Part shown: positions 24,656 to 34,100 of the stretch, in pieces
How the letters are laid out: each line of letters begins with the position of its first letter
Position numbering within the stretch: the first letter of the stretch is position 1
Assembly: GCF_019083965.1 (NCBI RefSeq)
Contig: NZ_JAHRCY010000022.1
Location: 1 to 64,000 of the forward strand
Length of the DNA: 64,000 nucleotides
DNA from: Catellatospora tritici
GTDB taxonomy: Bacteria; Actinomycetota; Actinomycetes; Mycobacteriales; Micromonosporaceae
Direction of reading: 5' to 3'
Notes under the pieces: model-generated
What the model saw: the letters and a program-made list of their open reading frames with translations, nothing else
What the model was told of the DNA's origin: nothing
Database searches by the model: none
Position numbers and translations under genes: made by a program

Positions 24656-25126
24656 TCACGCCTCGCTTGCCTCAGCCTCCGCCAGGCGCCTGATGTGGGC
24701 TGCGCGCTGCTTCAGCAGCCGTCGCAGGTATGGCACGAGCAGAAGCCGGGTCACAACCACGCCAAGCGGGCCCAGGGGCACCTTGATGGTCATGCGGTCG
24801 ATCATCCGGGTACCCGAGCCATGAAGATCCTGAAAGTGGTGTTCGTGACGGAGAGCACGGAAGGGACCATCGATCTGCTCGTCGACAAACCGGTGGGGAC
24901 GTTCGTAGACCGTGATCCGGCTGGTCATTTGCCAGCGCAGACCGAAATGGCGGGCACGAAAGGTAACCTCGTCTCCGAGCGCGAGTCGGCGTCGGCCGGT
25001 GCTGGTCGTGGCCGTCTCTTGGCTACCGCGTATGGACGCGGCATGCACGTCCACATCGAGTTCCAGGTCGAACACCACGCGCGGAGCTGCGTCGATATCG
25101 GACACGATTTCGATCACCTCAGGCAT
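24656..25126 (-). CDS. SRPBCC family protein (polyketide cyclase/START-like)
   Basis: A 156-residue protein starting MPEVIEIVSDIDAAPRVVFD, the classic first strand and helix of the SRPBCC helix-grip fold, followed by LGDEVTFRARHFGLRWQMTS, YERPHRFVDEQIDGPFRALR and a long C-terminal helix (LLLVPYLRRLLKQRAAHIRR). Such proteins bind hydrophobic ligands in a deep pocket; some are cyclases or dehydratases. The ATG at 25126 fits the family start but has only a weak ribosome binding site; the frame remains open upstream to 25441 with unlikely sequence. It stands alone on the minus strand. Confidence 0.82.
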   Translation of the reverse strand: MPEVIEIVSDIDAAPRVVFDLELDVDVHAASIRGSQETATTSTGRRRLALGDEVTFRARHFGLRWQMTSRITVYERPHRFVDEQIDGPFRALRHEHHFQDLHGSGTRMIDRMTIKVPLGPLGVVVTRLLLVPYLRRLLKQRAAHIRRLAEAEASEA

Positions 25127-25325
25127 GGCAGCAGCGTAGATGAGCCCGATCCGCTGGCCGACTCGCGCAGTGAACGCGCGGACGCAGTATGCCATCTGGA
25201 CGACGGACGATAGGGTCCGTCGCCCCATGTCAGCGGCCTGATCGGCACGCCGCGTCGCCGCCTCACCCTTTCGCGCCGATCGCGCCGACGGCGGACATCT
25301 CAGCGGGCGGACCCAGTCGGCCGAG

Positions 25326-25422
25326 CCGGGCAGGGAATGGTTCAACGGCAAAGTCGATGACGTGCGGATACCAGGGCGTGCTGAGCCAGACGGCGATCCT
25401 CGCGCTCCACCGGCAGCAGTAG
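25326..25422 (+). pseudogene. Remnant of a LamG-domain gene
   Basis: The plus strand encodes EWFNGKVDDVRI in one frame and, after a two-base deficit, YQGVLSQTAILALHRQQ and a stop in another. Joined, they match the last strand and C-terminus of a LamG jellyroll (compare YFNGGVDDVQIYQGVLTSAQ in the large LamG/FG-GAP gene just to the right, on the other strand). Only about 30 residues are left and no upstream domain sequence is visible. Confidence 0.6.
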
Positions 25423-25440
25423 GGTCCGCAGGAACAGGCA

Positions 25441-25470
25441 CAGGCCCGCCCGACGATGCGGGCGGGCCTG
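25441..25470 (-). terminator. Terminator of the large LamG/FG-GAP gene
   Basis: Perfect 12-base arms (25441-25452, CAGGCCCGCCCG; 25459-25470) with the six-base loop ACGATG, 28 bases beyond the stop codon of the minus-strand gene at 25498. Confidence 0.8.
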
Positions 25471-25497
25471 ATGACCATCATCCGTTCCGGGAGGCGA

Positions 25498-28400
25498 TCA
25501 GCCGATCCGGGCGGCGACGGTGGTGCTGAAACCGGAGCCGACCTGCACAGCCGTTCCGATGGTGCCGGCACCGGTGCCGGGGAACATGTACAGGTTGCCG
25601 GCGGAGTTGACGCCGACCACGTCGGGCTTGCCGTCCTCGTTGAGGTCGAAGACGGTGAGCCTGCTGTAGCCCGCGAACGAGCCGACAGCGGTGGGGGTGC
25701 CGAGCATCGACAGGCCGGTGCCGCCGGTGTGACGCATCAACGTCATGTTCCCGGACGGGTCGACTGCGAGGATGTCGCCCTTGCCGTCGCTGTCGAAGTC
25801 CGCGCCGAAGATCCGCCAGTTGGTATAACCGCTGGTCTTGATGGTTTTGGCGCAGCACCCGTTGGGGTAGTAGATCATTTCACCAGTACTGGCGCGGATG
25901 CTGTAGTGGTCCAGCTGCGGGTTGCTGTCACCGTTGCCGGTGGTGTGGTAGAAGGTCCCCCAGCCGACTCCGATCGTGGATCGGGTGCTGGTGCTCAGCG
26001 AACTGTTGGTGTTCGGGTAGAGGTAGAGGTTGCCCGAGGTCGGGTCGACGGTGATGAGGTCGGTCCAGCCGTCGCGGTTCCAGTCGCCGACGTCCCAGCG
26101 GAGGCTGGCCCAACCGGCCCCGATCTTCACCCGCGTGCCGAACAGCGACGTGCCGATGTTGCCCGTCGACGGGTACATCCACAGGTCGCCGGCGGAGTCA
26201 CTGGTGATCAGGTCGGGATGGCCGTCGTTGTTGAAATCGTGCGGGCGCGGGTTCGGGTTCGCCAGCGACTTGATCTGCGCCGAGGTGAGGACACCCTGGT
26301 AGATCTGGACATCGTCGACGCCGCCGTTGAAGTAGGAGATCTCGCCGTTGGCGAAGCGCTCCCGGCCGAGCAGCACGGTGCCGCCCGCGTTCCAGCCGAC
26401 GGTGACGCTGCCGGTCTGCGCGACCTGGTTGCCGTTGACAAACAGCGTCAGGGTGTGCGCGTCGGCGTCGTACTGCCCGACCACGTGCTGCCAGTTGACG
26501 GTGCTGACATACCCCATGCCCGAGACCGCCCGTTGCGCGGCGGGGGTGCCGACCGCGTCGACGATCTGGTTGGTGATCGCCCAGCCCGAGCCGGGCACGA
26601 ACTGCAGCAGCGCGCCGCAGTTGGTCACCCCGGCCTGGCAGACGATCGACTGGTAGCCCGTGGTGGTGCTGGGCTTCACCCAGGCCGCGACGGTGTACGA
26701 CTGGTCCGTGCGCAGCGCCGACGAACTGGTCGTGGCCTTGCTGGTGGTGCCGTTGAAGCTCAGCGAACCCCCGTCCTCGGCGTTGTGGCCGACGGCGGTG
26801 AACGTCGCGCCTCCGGAGAGGGTGGCGAAGTTCTGGTTGGCGGTGGAGTCGTTGGCGACGGTGCCGGTTCGCTCACCGAGCTCCCAGTCGGCGACCAGCA
26901 CGGCGCCGCGGCTGATCCCCGGGTTGACGATGGTCGCCTTGAAGTTGGTGTCGTTGAGGTAGAAGTGCGCCTCCACGTTGGAACCCCAGGTGTTCCACAG
27001 GTCGGCATTGCCGTCCACGTCGATGTCCGCACCCATGATCACCGGCGCGTTGCTGGCCGGGAATCCGCTCGCCGAGATCGGGAATTGGGTGCTGGCGGCC
27101 GCGCCCGCCACGATGCCCGGCGCGTCGGTGACCGGTTCCAGCGCCGTGCCCTGCCAGCGGTCGAGCGCGCCGCTGCTGTCGGTGCGGGCGAAGAACGCCG
27201 GGCACCCGGTCGGACACGTCGTGGCCGACAGGGTCTTGCCCGACCAGCCGGAGCTGATCAGGGTGGGCGTGTCGACATTGCCGACCGAGAGGCCGCTCGG
27301 CGGATAGAGGTACAGGTTGTCGCCGGCGACGACGTAGAAGTCGGTCAGGTACGGCGCTCCCAGCTCGACGCCGTCGTACTGGTTGTCCGGTGCCGCGATC
27401 ACCTGGCCGACGGTCTGGTAGTTCGAACTCTGGTCGTCGGTGTTGGGCAGGTTGAGCGGAACGACCCGGTTGGCGTCGGTGACGTCGAACGGGGTGCCGT
27501 CACCGGTACCCAGGACGATCTGCGTATTGCTGCCGGACAGGTTGGCGTTGGGGAACCGGACCAGGATGTCCTGCGCGCCGTCGCCGTTGAAGTCGCCCGG
27601 GGACACGGTCGTTCCGGTCCAGGAGGCCGGACCGCCGGTCGTGCCGGCGAACCCGGTGCCGTAGCCGCCGACCTGGATACCCACCGAGGACACATGCCCG
27701 GCGTTGTCCGTGCCCGGGTAGAGCCACAGGCCGGTGTGCGTACTGTCGCCGACCAGCAGCACGTCGGGCTGTCCGTCGCCGGTGAAGTCACCGTACGGGT
27801 TCGGCGTGGCGCGCGGATCGGCGGTGAAGGAGTACGGGAAGACGGCACTGGTGTTGTTCGCCGCGTCGATGGCGTACACGTAGAGGATGTTGGGTCCGAC
27901 CCGGTTGACGTTCAGCTGGATCGACGCCGTCCCGCCGCTCGCGGAAACCTTGCCCCAGCCGCTCTGCGGCACCAGTGGACCGGTGGCGGTCACCGGCGGG
28001 CTGACGTTCACGCCCCACACGTACGCAACCGGGGTCGACCCGCCGCTGGAGGTGAAATTGAACGTCCCGGTCTCCCCCGCGCGCCCGCTGGTGCCCGACG
28101 GCGGGAAGTCCGCCGAGGTCACGGAGGGTGCGCCGGGCGCGGCCTTGAGCACGCCGAACTGGCAGGTGGGAGTCGATGGGCTCGTATCCAGCCCATCGGT
28201 CGTCGCGACGCTCCAGGTGTAGGTGTGTCCGTCAACGAAGAACGATGCGGGCTCGGACACCGTGGCGGTCGAGCCGCTGCTGACCGTCTGCGTCACGGTG
28301 GTCACCACATCCGGCTCAGCGGTGGTGTCGGTGATCGTGAACGTCGTGGACAGCGGGTTGTTGGTCCCGTCGGGGTCGGTCACCTTCGCGTTGAAGGTCA

Positions 28401-29982
28401 CCGCGGTGTTGCCGACGAAGCTGTTGGCCGATGCCGAGCACTGGGTGGCCGGCTGGGTCAGGTAGCTGGTCGGCGTCGCCGGGACGGAGTTGTACGTGAT
28501 GGCCAGGGTCGGGTTGTTCTCGAACTTGCGCCAGGCGTCACGGTTCGACTCGGTCTCGTTGTACATACCCAGCACGACGTAGGACCAGCGCCCTGCCGCC
28601 GCCGAAACGATCTCGCCCTTCACGTCGAACTCCACCGGCACCGGCAGCTCCGAGCCGTCGGACCGCCAGTTGCCCGGCGTCTCCTTCGAGACGATGAGGG
28701 CACCCTTCGCCGGCTGGTTGTCCCAGTCCGTCCCGGAGTTGATCGCCGTGGAGGAGTTGCTGATGTGATGGATCTTGACGTCGAACGCGGCGTTGGTCGC
28801 CGACCAGACCATCTTGGTCTGCAGGATGGCGCTGTTGACCCGCTGGTTCCAGATCTGGCTCGGCACGGCGAACTTGAAGAACGAGCGGCCGATGAAGTTC
28901 GGTGACTCCCAGGCCTGGTAGCCCACGCGCGCCCAGTCGGTGCTGTTGTAGTAGGACGAGCCGTGGTAGTAGCTGTTCACGTAGGTCCAGGCGCTCTTGC
29001 CCTTGGCCACCGACGCCCAGGTCGGGTCGAGGTAGAGCGGGTAGCGGACCTTGCCGCCGGTCAGCGCCGCGGCCGGCGGCGTCAATGTGATCGCCTGCTG
29101 GTCCGCGGTGACCGCCATCCGGTCCACCTTCGCCGCCACACCGGGGCCGCGGACGCTGGAGGCCGCCGGTGCGACGCCGCGGGCCACGGCGTGGTTCGCT
29201 TCGGCGAGCGCGGTGGTCGTCAGGTCCGAGGTCGCGGTCGAGTCCCACATCACCGGCGTCGGGGCCACGAACCGGACGGCTCCTGATGCGTCGGTGGCGG
29301 TGAGGTTGCCCGAGCCGTCGGCGGTCAGCCGCACGCCCTTGGCGCTGACCGGCAACCGCAGGCGGGACACCCGCGCCGCGGCGGCGGCATCGTGGATCAC
29401 CAGCACGTGGGAGAAACCGCCGCTGGTGTTGGCGGTCACGGCGAGGTCGACACCCGGGCTCACGTCGTGGTAGGTCGCGGTGGCTCCGGATACCGTCGGT
29501 GCCGGAAGGGGACCGGGCCAGCACAGAGCCAGGCTGGTGCCCTCGCTCGTCATCGTCGCCAGGGCAGCGTCTCCACCCCCGGAGAGGGTGAGCTCGCCGG
29601 AGGTCGCCGTCGGACTCCACGTGCCGTCGGCGTTGTGGCGCAGTGCGGCGTCCAGGCCGGTCCAGACACCGTTGCGCTGCACCCGCACCGGGCGGGTGTT
29701 GAGTTCGAGGGTCGCCGTTCCGTTGGGGTTGACGAGAGTGCGGCTGGTCTCGGTGGTCAGTCCGACGACCTCTGCCGGTCGGCCCGTGGTACGCGCCCGC
29801 GCCGCCGCGGTCGACACGGCCGTCGGCCGGACGGCCGGGCCTGCCTCACGCACCGGCACCGCCGGCGGTGGTGCGGCCTGCGCCGGTGCGGCGCTGATTA
29901 CGCCGATCGCCGGTACCAGGAATGACATGACGGCTGAGAGCCTTCGAACGGCGCGTCTGCCGGTATGTGTTGGTCGTCTCAT
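25498..29982 (-). CDS. Giant secreted protein: DNRLRE-like, FG-GAP and LamG domains
   Basis: A 1494-residue exported protein. ATG at 29982 follows GGAGGAGCTGTC; the signal peptide (about 1-38) ends SAAPAQA. Residues to about 300 are a beta-rich leader (ETSRTLVNPNGTATLELNTR), followed by a DNRLRE-like region (SYYNSTDWARVGYQAWESPN; RSFFKFAVPSQIW), one or two Ig-like domains (500-700), a first set of FG-GAP/VCBS repeats (PYGDFTGDGQPDVLLVGDST; SPGDFNGDGAQDILVRFPNA), a LamG jellyroll (about 1090-1260, SYTVAAWVKPSTTTGYQSIV) and a last FG-GAP block (HDFNNDGHPDLITSDSAGDL; FDLNEDGKPDVVGVNSAG). DxDxDG-type loops suggest calcium binding. Probable extracellular binding or structural role. Its C-terminal third is closely paralogous to the gene at 63030-64000. 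Confidence 0.88.
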   Translation of the reverse strand: MRRPTHTGRRAVRRLSAVMSFLVPAIGVISAAPAQAAPPPAVPVREAGPAVRPTAVSTAAARARTTGRPAEVVGLTTETSRTLVNPNGTATLELNTRPVRVQRNGVWTGLDAALRHNADGTWSPTATSGELTLSGGGDAALATMTSEGTSLALCWPGPLPAPTVSGATATYHDVSPGVDLAVTANTSGGFSHVLVIHDAAAAARVSRLRLPVSAKGVRLTADGSGNLTATDASGAVRFVAPTPVMWDSTATSDLTTTALAEANHAVARGVAPAASSVRGPGVAAKVDRMAVTADQQAITLTPPAAALTGGKVRYPLYLDPTWASVAKGKSAWTYVNSYYHGSSYYNSTDWARVGYQAWESPNFIGRSFFKFAVPSQIWNQRVNSAILQTKMVWSATNAAFDVKIHHISNSSTAINSGTDWDNQPAKGALIVSKETPGNWRSDGSELPVPVEFDVKGEIVSAAAGRWSYVVLGMYNETESNRDAWRKFENNPTLAITYNSVPATPTSYLTQPATQCSASANSFVGNTAVTFNAKVTDPDGTNNPLSTTFTITDTTAEPDVVTTVTQTVSSGSTATVSEPASFFVDGHTYTWSVATTDGLDTSPSTPTCQFGVLKAAPGAPSVTSADFPPSGTSGRAGETGTFNFTSSGGSTPVAYVWGVNVSPPVTATGPLVPQSGWGKVSASGGTASIQLNVNRVGPNILYVYAIDAANNTSAVFPYSFTADPRATPNPYGDFTGDGQPDVLLVGDSTHTGLWLYPGTDNAGHVSSVGIQVGGYGTGFAGTTGGPASWTGTTVSPGDFNGDGAQDILVRFPNANLSGSNTQIVLGTGDGTPFDVTDANRVVPLNLPNTDDQSSNYQTVGQVIAAPDNQYDGVELGAPYLTDFYVVAGDNLYLYPPSGLSVGNVDTPTLISSGWSGKTLSATTCPTGCPAFFARTDSSGALDRWQGTALEPVTDAPGIVAGAAASTQFPISASGFPASNAPVIMGADIDVDGNADLWNTWGSNVEAHFYLNDTNFKATIVNPGISRGAVLVADWELGERTGTVANDSTANQNFATLSGGATFTAVGHNAEDGGSLSFNGTTSKATTSSSALRTDQSYTVAAWVKPSTTTGYQSIVCQAGVTNCGALLQFVPGSGWAITNQIVDAVGTPAAQRAVSGMGYVSTVNWQHVVGQYDADAHTLTLFVNGNQVAQTGSVTVGWNAGGTVLLGRERFANGEISYFNGGVDDVQIYQGVLTSAQIKSLANPNPRPHDFNNDGHPDLITSDSAGDLWMYPSTGNIGTSLFGTRVKIGAGWASLRWDVGDWNRDGWTDLITVDPTSGNLYLYPNTNSSLSTSTRSTIGVGWGTFYHTTGNGDSNPQLDHYSIRASTGEMIYYPNGCCAKTIKTSGYTNWRIFGADFDSDGKGDILAVDPSGNMTLMRHTGGTGLSMLGTPTAVGSFAGYSRLTVFDLNEDGKPDVVGVNSAGNLYMFPGTGAGTIGTAVQVGSGFSTTVAARIG

Positions 29983-30379
29983 GACAGCTCCTCCATTTCG
30001 GAACCTTTCGGTCACCGAGCACTTTCGAGCGTCACGAGGTTGCGCAGCAACGATGTCACCAACACACTGTGTGATATCGATCGATTTCACACAGTGGTTC
30101 GATCAAACTGTGCCTTGCCCCCGTGTCTCTGCGAGGCGAGACGATATGGCAACCGTCGCCGCCGCGCCATCCCTGGTGGACAAACAACGCCAATCAGTCA
30201 CCACCACGGCGACAGGAAAACCCGCCCCGGTCGGATGGTGCGCACCGGAGACGCGCTCGACCAGATTGTCGGCGTCGCCATCACCCTGACCACCGTGGTG
30301 ATCGCCCCTGGAGTCGCGATCGTGGCTTTCGGGCTAGCCTGATATCTCGGGCACGCCATCGCATGCTGAGGGGACCCTC
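29983..30379. other. Regulatory region between the LamG/FG-GAP gene and the methyltransferase gene
   Basis: A 397-base divergent spacer, AT-richer than average between 29990 and 30120, containing the 32-bp palindrome at 30065-30096. No gene is supported inside it. Confidence 0.5.
30065..30096. promoter_or_regulatory. 32-bp near-perfect palindrome, probable operator
   Basis: CACTGTGTGA and TCACACAGTG (perfect 10-base arms) flank TATCGATCGATT, itself almost palindromic, so only one symmetric pair of the 32 bases mismatches. It lies 83 bases upstream of the LamG/FG-GAP start and about 285 bases before the methyltransferase. The TGTGA/TCACA half-sites recall CRP-type sites but the spacing is twelve, not six. 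The cognate regulator is not in evidence. Confidence 0.65.
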
Positions 30380-31111
30380 TTGTCAACGGCGTCGGAGCCA
30401 CCGGATTCGCGACTGGACGCAGGTTACTGGCGCACTTCGCCGGACGTGGCAAAACACTGTCGCGACCTTCTCGCAGGCCGCCGCGTGGGCAAGCTGTTGG
30501 ACGCCGGAGGCGGCTCCGGAGCCCTCGCCGCATATGTGCGGCGCCACCTGGATCCGGAAAGTATCACGGTGGTGGACGTCGATGCGGCAGCACTGGCCGA
30601 GACCCCTGCCGGTATGCATACCAGGCTGAGTCGCATCGAGGATCTGTCCGACGCGGACGGCCGGTTCGACACCATCCTGGCCCGGCAGGTCCTGCACTAT
30701 GTGGCCTCTGCCGTCGACGCGCTCACGCTGTTGCGAAAGCTGCTCCTACCAGGGGGTGTCATCTACGTCGGACAGATCGTCGCACCTGACCAGAGCGCCG
30801 CACGTTGGCTGGCGGAAAGGGCCTCCTGGGCTTCGCCCACCCGGCACAGCGTGTTCACGACCGACGCCCTGCTTTCGCTATTCGCCCACGCCGGACTGGG
30901 CCTTGAGCGAGCCGTGATCGCACCGCACTGGCAGAGGCTCAAACCCACCGCACAAGCCATTGGTGCGACGACGCACGCAGGCGACAATGGGGCCATGGCG
31001 ATGCATGCCGAAGACGATGTGATCCACGTCAGGGTCCTGTGGCTCCATTGCCTTCTGGTCGCCGACGAAACGGCGCGACCGGGCGGCATGCCGCGGCAAG
31101 CGGCGGTGTGA
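30380..31111 (+). CDS. Class I SAM-dependent methyltransferase coupled to the TIR gene
   Basis: A 243-residue Rossmann-fold methyltransferase: motif I GKLLDAGGGSGALA (about 37-50), acidic loop ITVVDVDAAAL, post-I region FDTILARQVLHYV and LLLPGGVIYVGQIV. The substrate region gives no hint (small molecule or protein rather than DNA: no NPPY/DPPY motif). The start is TTG at 30380, preceded by GAGGGG. The stop is one base before the ATG of a TIR-NTPase-TPR gene (TGACATG), so the two are a translationally coupled pair. In a conflict module the methyltransferase could modify a signal or mark self; this is inference. Confidence 0.83.
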   Translation: MSTASEPPDSRLDAGYWRTSPDVAKHCRDLLAGRRVGKLLDAGGGSGALAAYVRRHLDPESITVVDVDAAALAETPAGMHTRLSRIEDLSDADGRFDTILARQVLHYVASAVDALTLLRKLLLPGGVIYVGQIVAPDQSAARWLAERASWASPTRHSVFTTDALLSLFAHAGLGLERAVIAPHWQRLKPTAQAIGATTHAGDNGAMAMHAEDDVIHVRVLWLHCLLVADETARPGGMPRQAAV

Positions 31112-31112
31112 C

Positions 31113-34100
31113 ATGAGACGCGGCGTGTTCGTCAACTACCGAGTCGGAGATCGACACAACGAGGCCGCGTTCATAGCGGACGGACTCGCCAGACAGTTCG
31201 GGCCGAGTGCGGTCTTCTTCGCCAGCAGATCGCTGCAACCGGGCGGACCATTCGCACCGGGGCTGCTCGAGGGCGTTCATCAGGCCTCCGTGCTGCTGGC
31301 CGTGATCGGTCCGCAGTGGCTGACGGTCACGTCCGCCGACGGCCGAAGGCGCATCGACGACCCCGACGACTGGGTTCGCCGCGAGATCGCCGAGGCGCTC
31401 GCCCAAGGCATACCGGTGATTCCGGTCCTGATCGGCGACCGCACGCTGCTCACCATGCCGCCGGCCGAGAGCCTGCCCGACGACATCGCCGGCCTGTCCG
31501 CCCGCCAGTACATTCGGTTGCACTACCAGGATCTGCAGCTCGACCGCGTGGTCGAGAAGTTGATCGAGGTATGCCCGGACCTGGCCACCGACGAACTGTT
31601 CGTGCCGCCGCAGCAGCTGCCGTCCAGGTACAGTCCGAGCACCTTGCTCCGCGCCGAACACTCCGTCGTGCCCTTCCATGGGCGGGAGAAGGAACTGCTC
31701 GAGGTGACCGAGTGGTGTGCGGGTCCGGCCACGGTCGCGGCCCGTCTGATCACCGGCCCCGGCGGGCAGGGCAAGACCCGCATGGCGCAGCAGGCCTGCG
31801 CACTCATGAGGGAGCAGCGGTGGCCGGCCGGGTTCCTGGCCGAGCAGGCAGACCCCGCCGCGCTGCGCCGCTTGCGCAGCGGGGCCGGCCCGCTCCTGCT
31901 CGTGGTCGACTACGCCGAAGCGCGGCTCGAGCAGCTCATCACCGTCGCGCAGGCCGTCCGCGGGCGGCCGTCGGTCAGGATGCTCCTGCTCGCCCGAGCA
32001 CCCGGGGACTGGCAGCGGCGGCTCACGGAACACTCCGACGACCAGGTCTCCGAGCTGTTCCGGGCGATGACTCATCATCGGCTGGCCCCGCTCGCGCAGA
32101 CCGCGGCGCAGCGCGATGCCGAGTACCGTCGGGCGATCATCGCTTTCGGGCTTCAGCTGGGCCGGCCGACCGACGAGTTGATCACGGTCCCGCTGCGGGA
32201 GACAGTGCCCGAGCATGTGCTCGACGTACACGCCGAGGCCCTCTCCGCCGTCCTTGACGCGGCGGAGTCCGCGTCGCCGTCGGATCGCTCCGCCGATCCG
32301 CTGACGCGCGTGCTGGATCACGAACGCCGCTACTGGAGGCGGACCCTGCCCGGATTCGGCGTCTCGCTGGACGATGACGAGGATCTCGTCGACGCGGTCG
32401 TCGGCGTCGGCACCCTGTTCGCTCCCGCCACGGAGGACGAGGCGGCAGGCATGATCAGGGCGACCGGTGTGTTCGCGGCGGCCGACCGCAGGTCGGTCCG
32501 GCGCCTGGCGCGGTGGGCGGCGAGCCTCTATCCCGGCGGCGGGTGGCTCAACCCGCTGCGCCCGGACCGGCTGGGCGAGGATCATGTCGCCATGCTCGCC
32601 CGGACGCAGGCGGCCGCGATTCAGGATCCCTTCGGCCTGGCCAGCGACGAGCAGATGATCCACGCCCTCACCGTCCTGGGCCGAGCCGCTTCCAGGCACC
32701 TGGACCTGGCCTCGACCATCACGGAGATCTTCCGCCGTGATTCGGAACGCAGGCTGGGCTGCGGGCTGCGGGTCGCCCCCATCGTCGACGATCCGCGGGT
32801 GCTGACCGCAGCGATGGTCGACGTCCTGGGCGCCGTGGGCGATCAGCAGGTGGTGGATCGGATCCTCGGCGACATCCCGGGCAGGAGCCTGGCCCTGACC
32901 GATCTCGCGGTGCTCACCACGTCACTGACCTTGGACAACGCCGACCAGCACGCGGTGATCAACCCGGTTCGGGCCGCTCACCTGCTGCTGCTGCACTCTG
33001 TTCGCCTCGCGGCGGCCGGCCGGTTGCGGGAGTCCCTCGACGCGACAAAGCGCGCTGTCGAGCTGTTCCGACCGCTGGCCGCCGCGAACCCCGGCGACCG
33101 GCCGAACCTGGCGCGGGCGCTGCGCGCGCTCGCCAGACGCCTGTCCGCGAACGGGCAGCACTCCCAGGCCCTGCTGGCGGTCGATGAGGCGGCCTACATC
33201 ACCCGCGAACTGGCGCAGCACGATCCCGAGAGCTACCTGCCCGACCTCGGCGACACCCTGTACGTATCCTCGGAGATGCTGAGCTGGTCGGGTCAGCCGA
33301 GCAGGGCACTCGACGCCGCGCGCGAGTCGCTGGAGATCTTCCGCCGGTTGGCGGACAGGCACACGGGTGTATACAGCAACGACGTCGCGATGTCGTTGCT
33401 GCTCACCGGCAACCGATACAGCGAACTCGGCCGCCACCAGGACCATCTGCTGGCCGCCCGGCAGGCACACGAGATCCTTCAAGCGCTCAGTGACCGGTCG
33501 CCGGACATGCACCTTCCGGACTACGCCTCCGCGCTGCTGAGCCTCGCCCGGGCGTTGCGGGACACCGGACTGCGGGTCGAGGCACTGGAACAGGCCGAGG
33601 AGTCGGCGAGCATCCTCCGGACAATGACCGGCCGCTACCCGCAGAGCTACAGTTCCGACCTCGTCTCGGCGCTGTCGACCCAGTCGGCTCTGCTGACCTC
33701 GGTGGGCGAGCACCAACAGGCCGCCGCTGTGCTGACCGAAGCCGTCACGATCAGCCGGAAGCTCGCCGCGAACTCCCCGGAGAGCCAGCTGGCGCCGCTC
33801 GCCACGATCTTGACGAGCCGTTCGCATGCCCACGGCCGGATCGGGCGCCCCGCCGACGGCCTGGCCGACAGTGACGAGGCCACCACGATCGCGCGAGACC
33901 TCGTCGCCGCGCAGCCGTCGGCACACCGCCGACTCCTGGCCGACGCGCTGCTCAGCCGTGGGAATCGGCTGGGAGAGCTGTCCGAGGAGGACGCCGCGCT
34001 TTCGGCCACCGAGGAGGTGGTGGAGATCTACCGCGCGCTGGCTGCACAGGAGAGCGACGCGTACGCGGCCGACCTGGGACGAGCCTTGAACAATCTCGCC

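Noticed and set aside
25456..28905. 1149-codon plus-strand frame opposite the LamG/FG-GAP gene
   Set aside because: A shadow of the repetitive minus-strand gene; its valine/aspartate/arginine-rich sequence matches no family.
30065..30096. CRP-type binding site
   Set aside because: TGTGA and TCACA half-sites are present, but the 12-base spacing is twice the CRP consensus.
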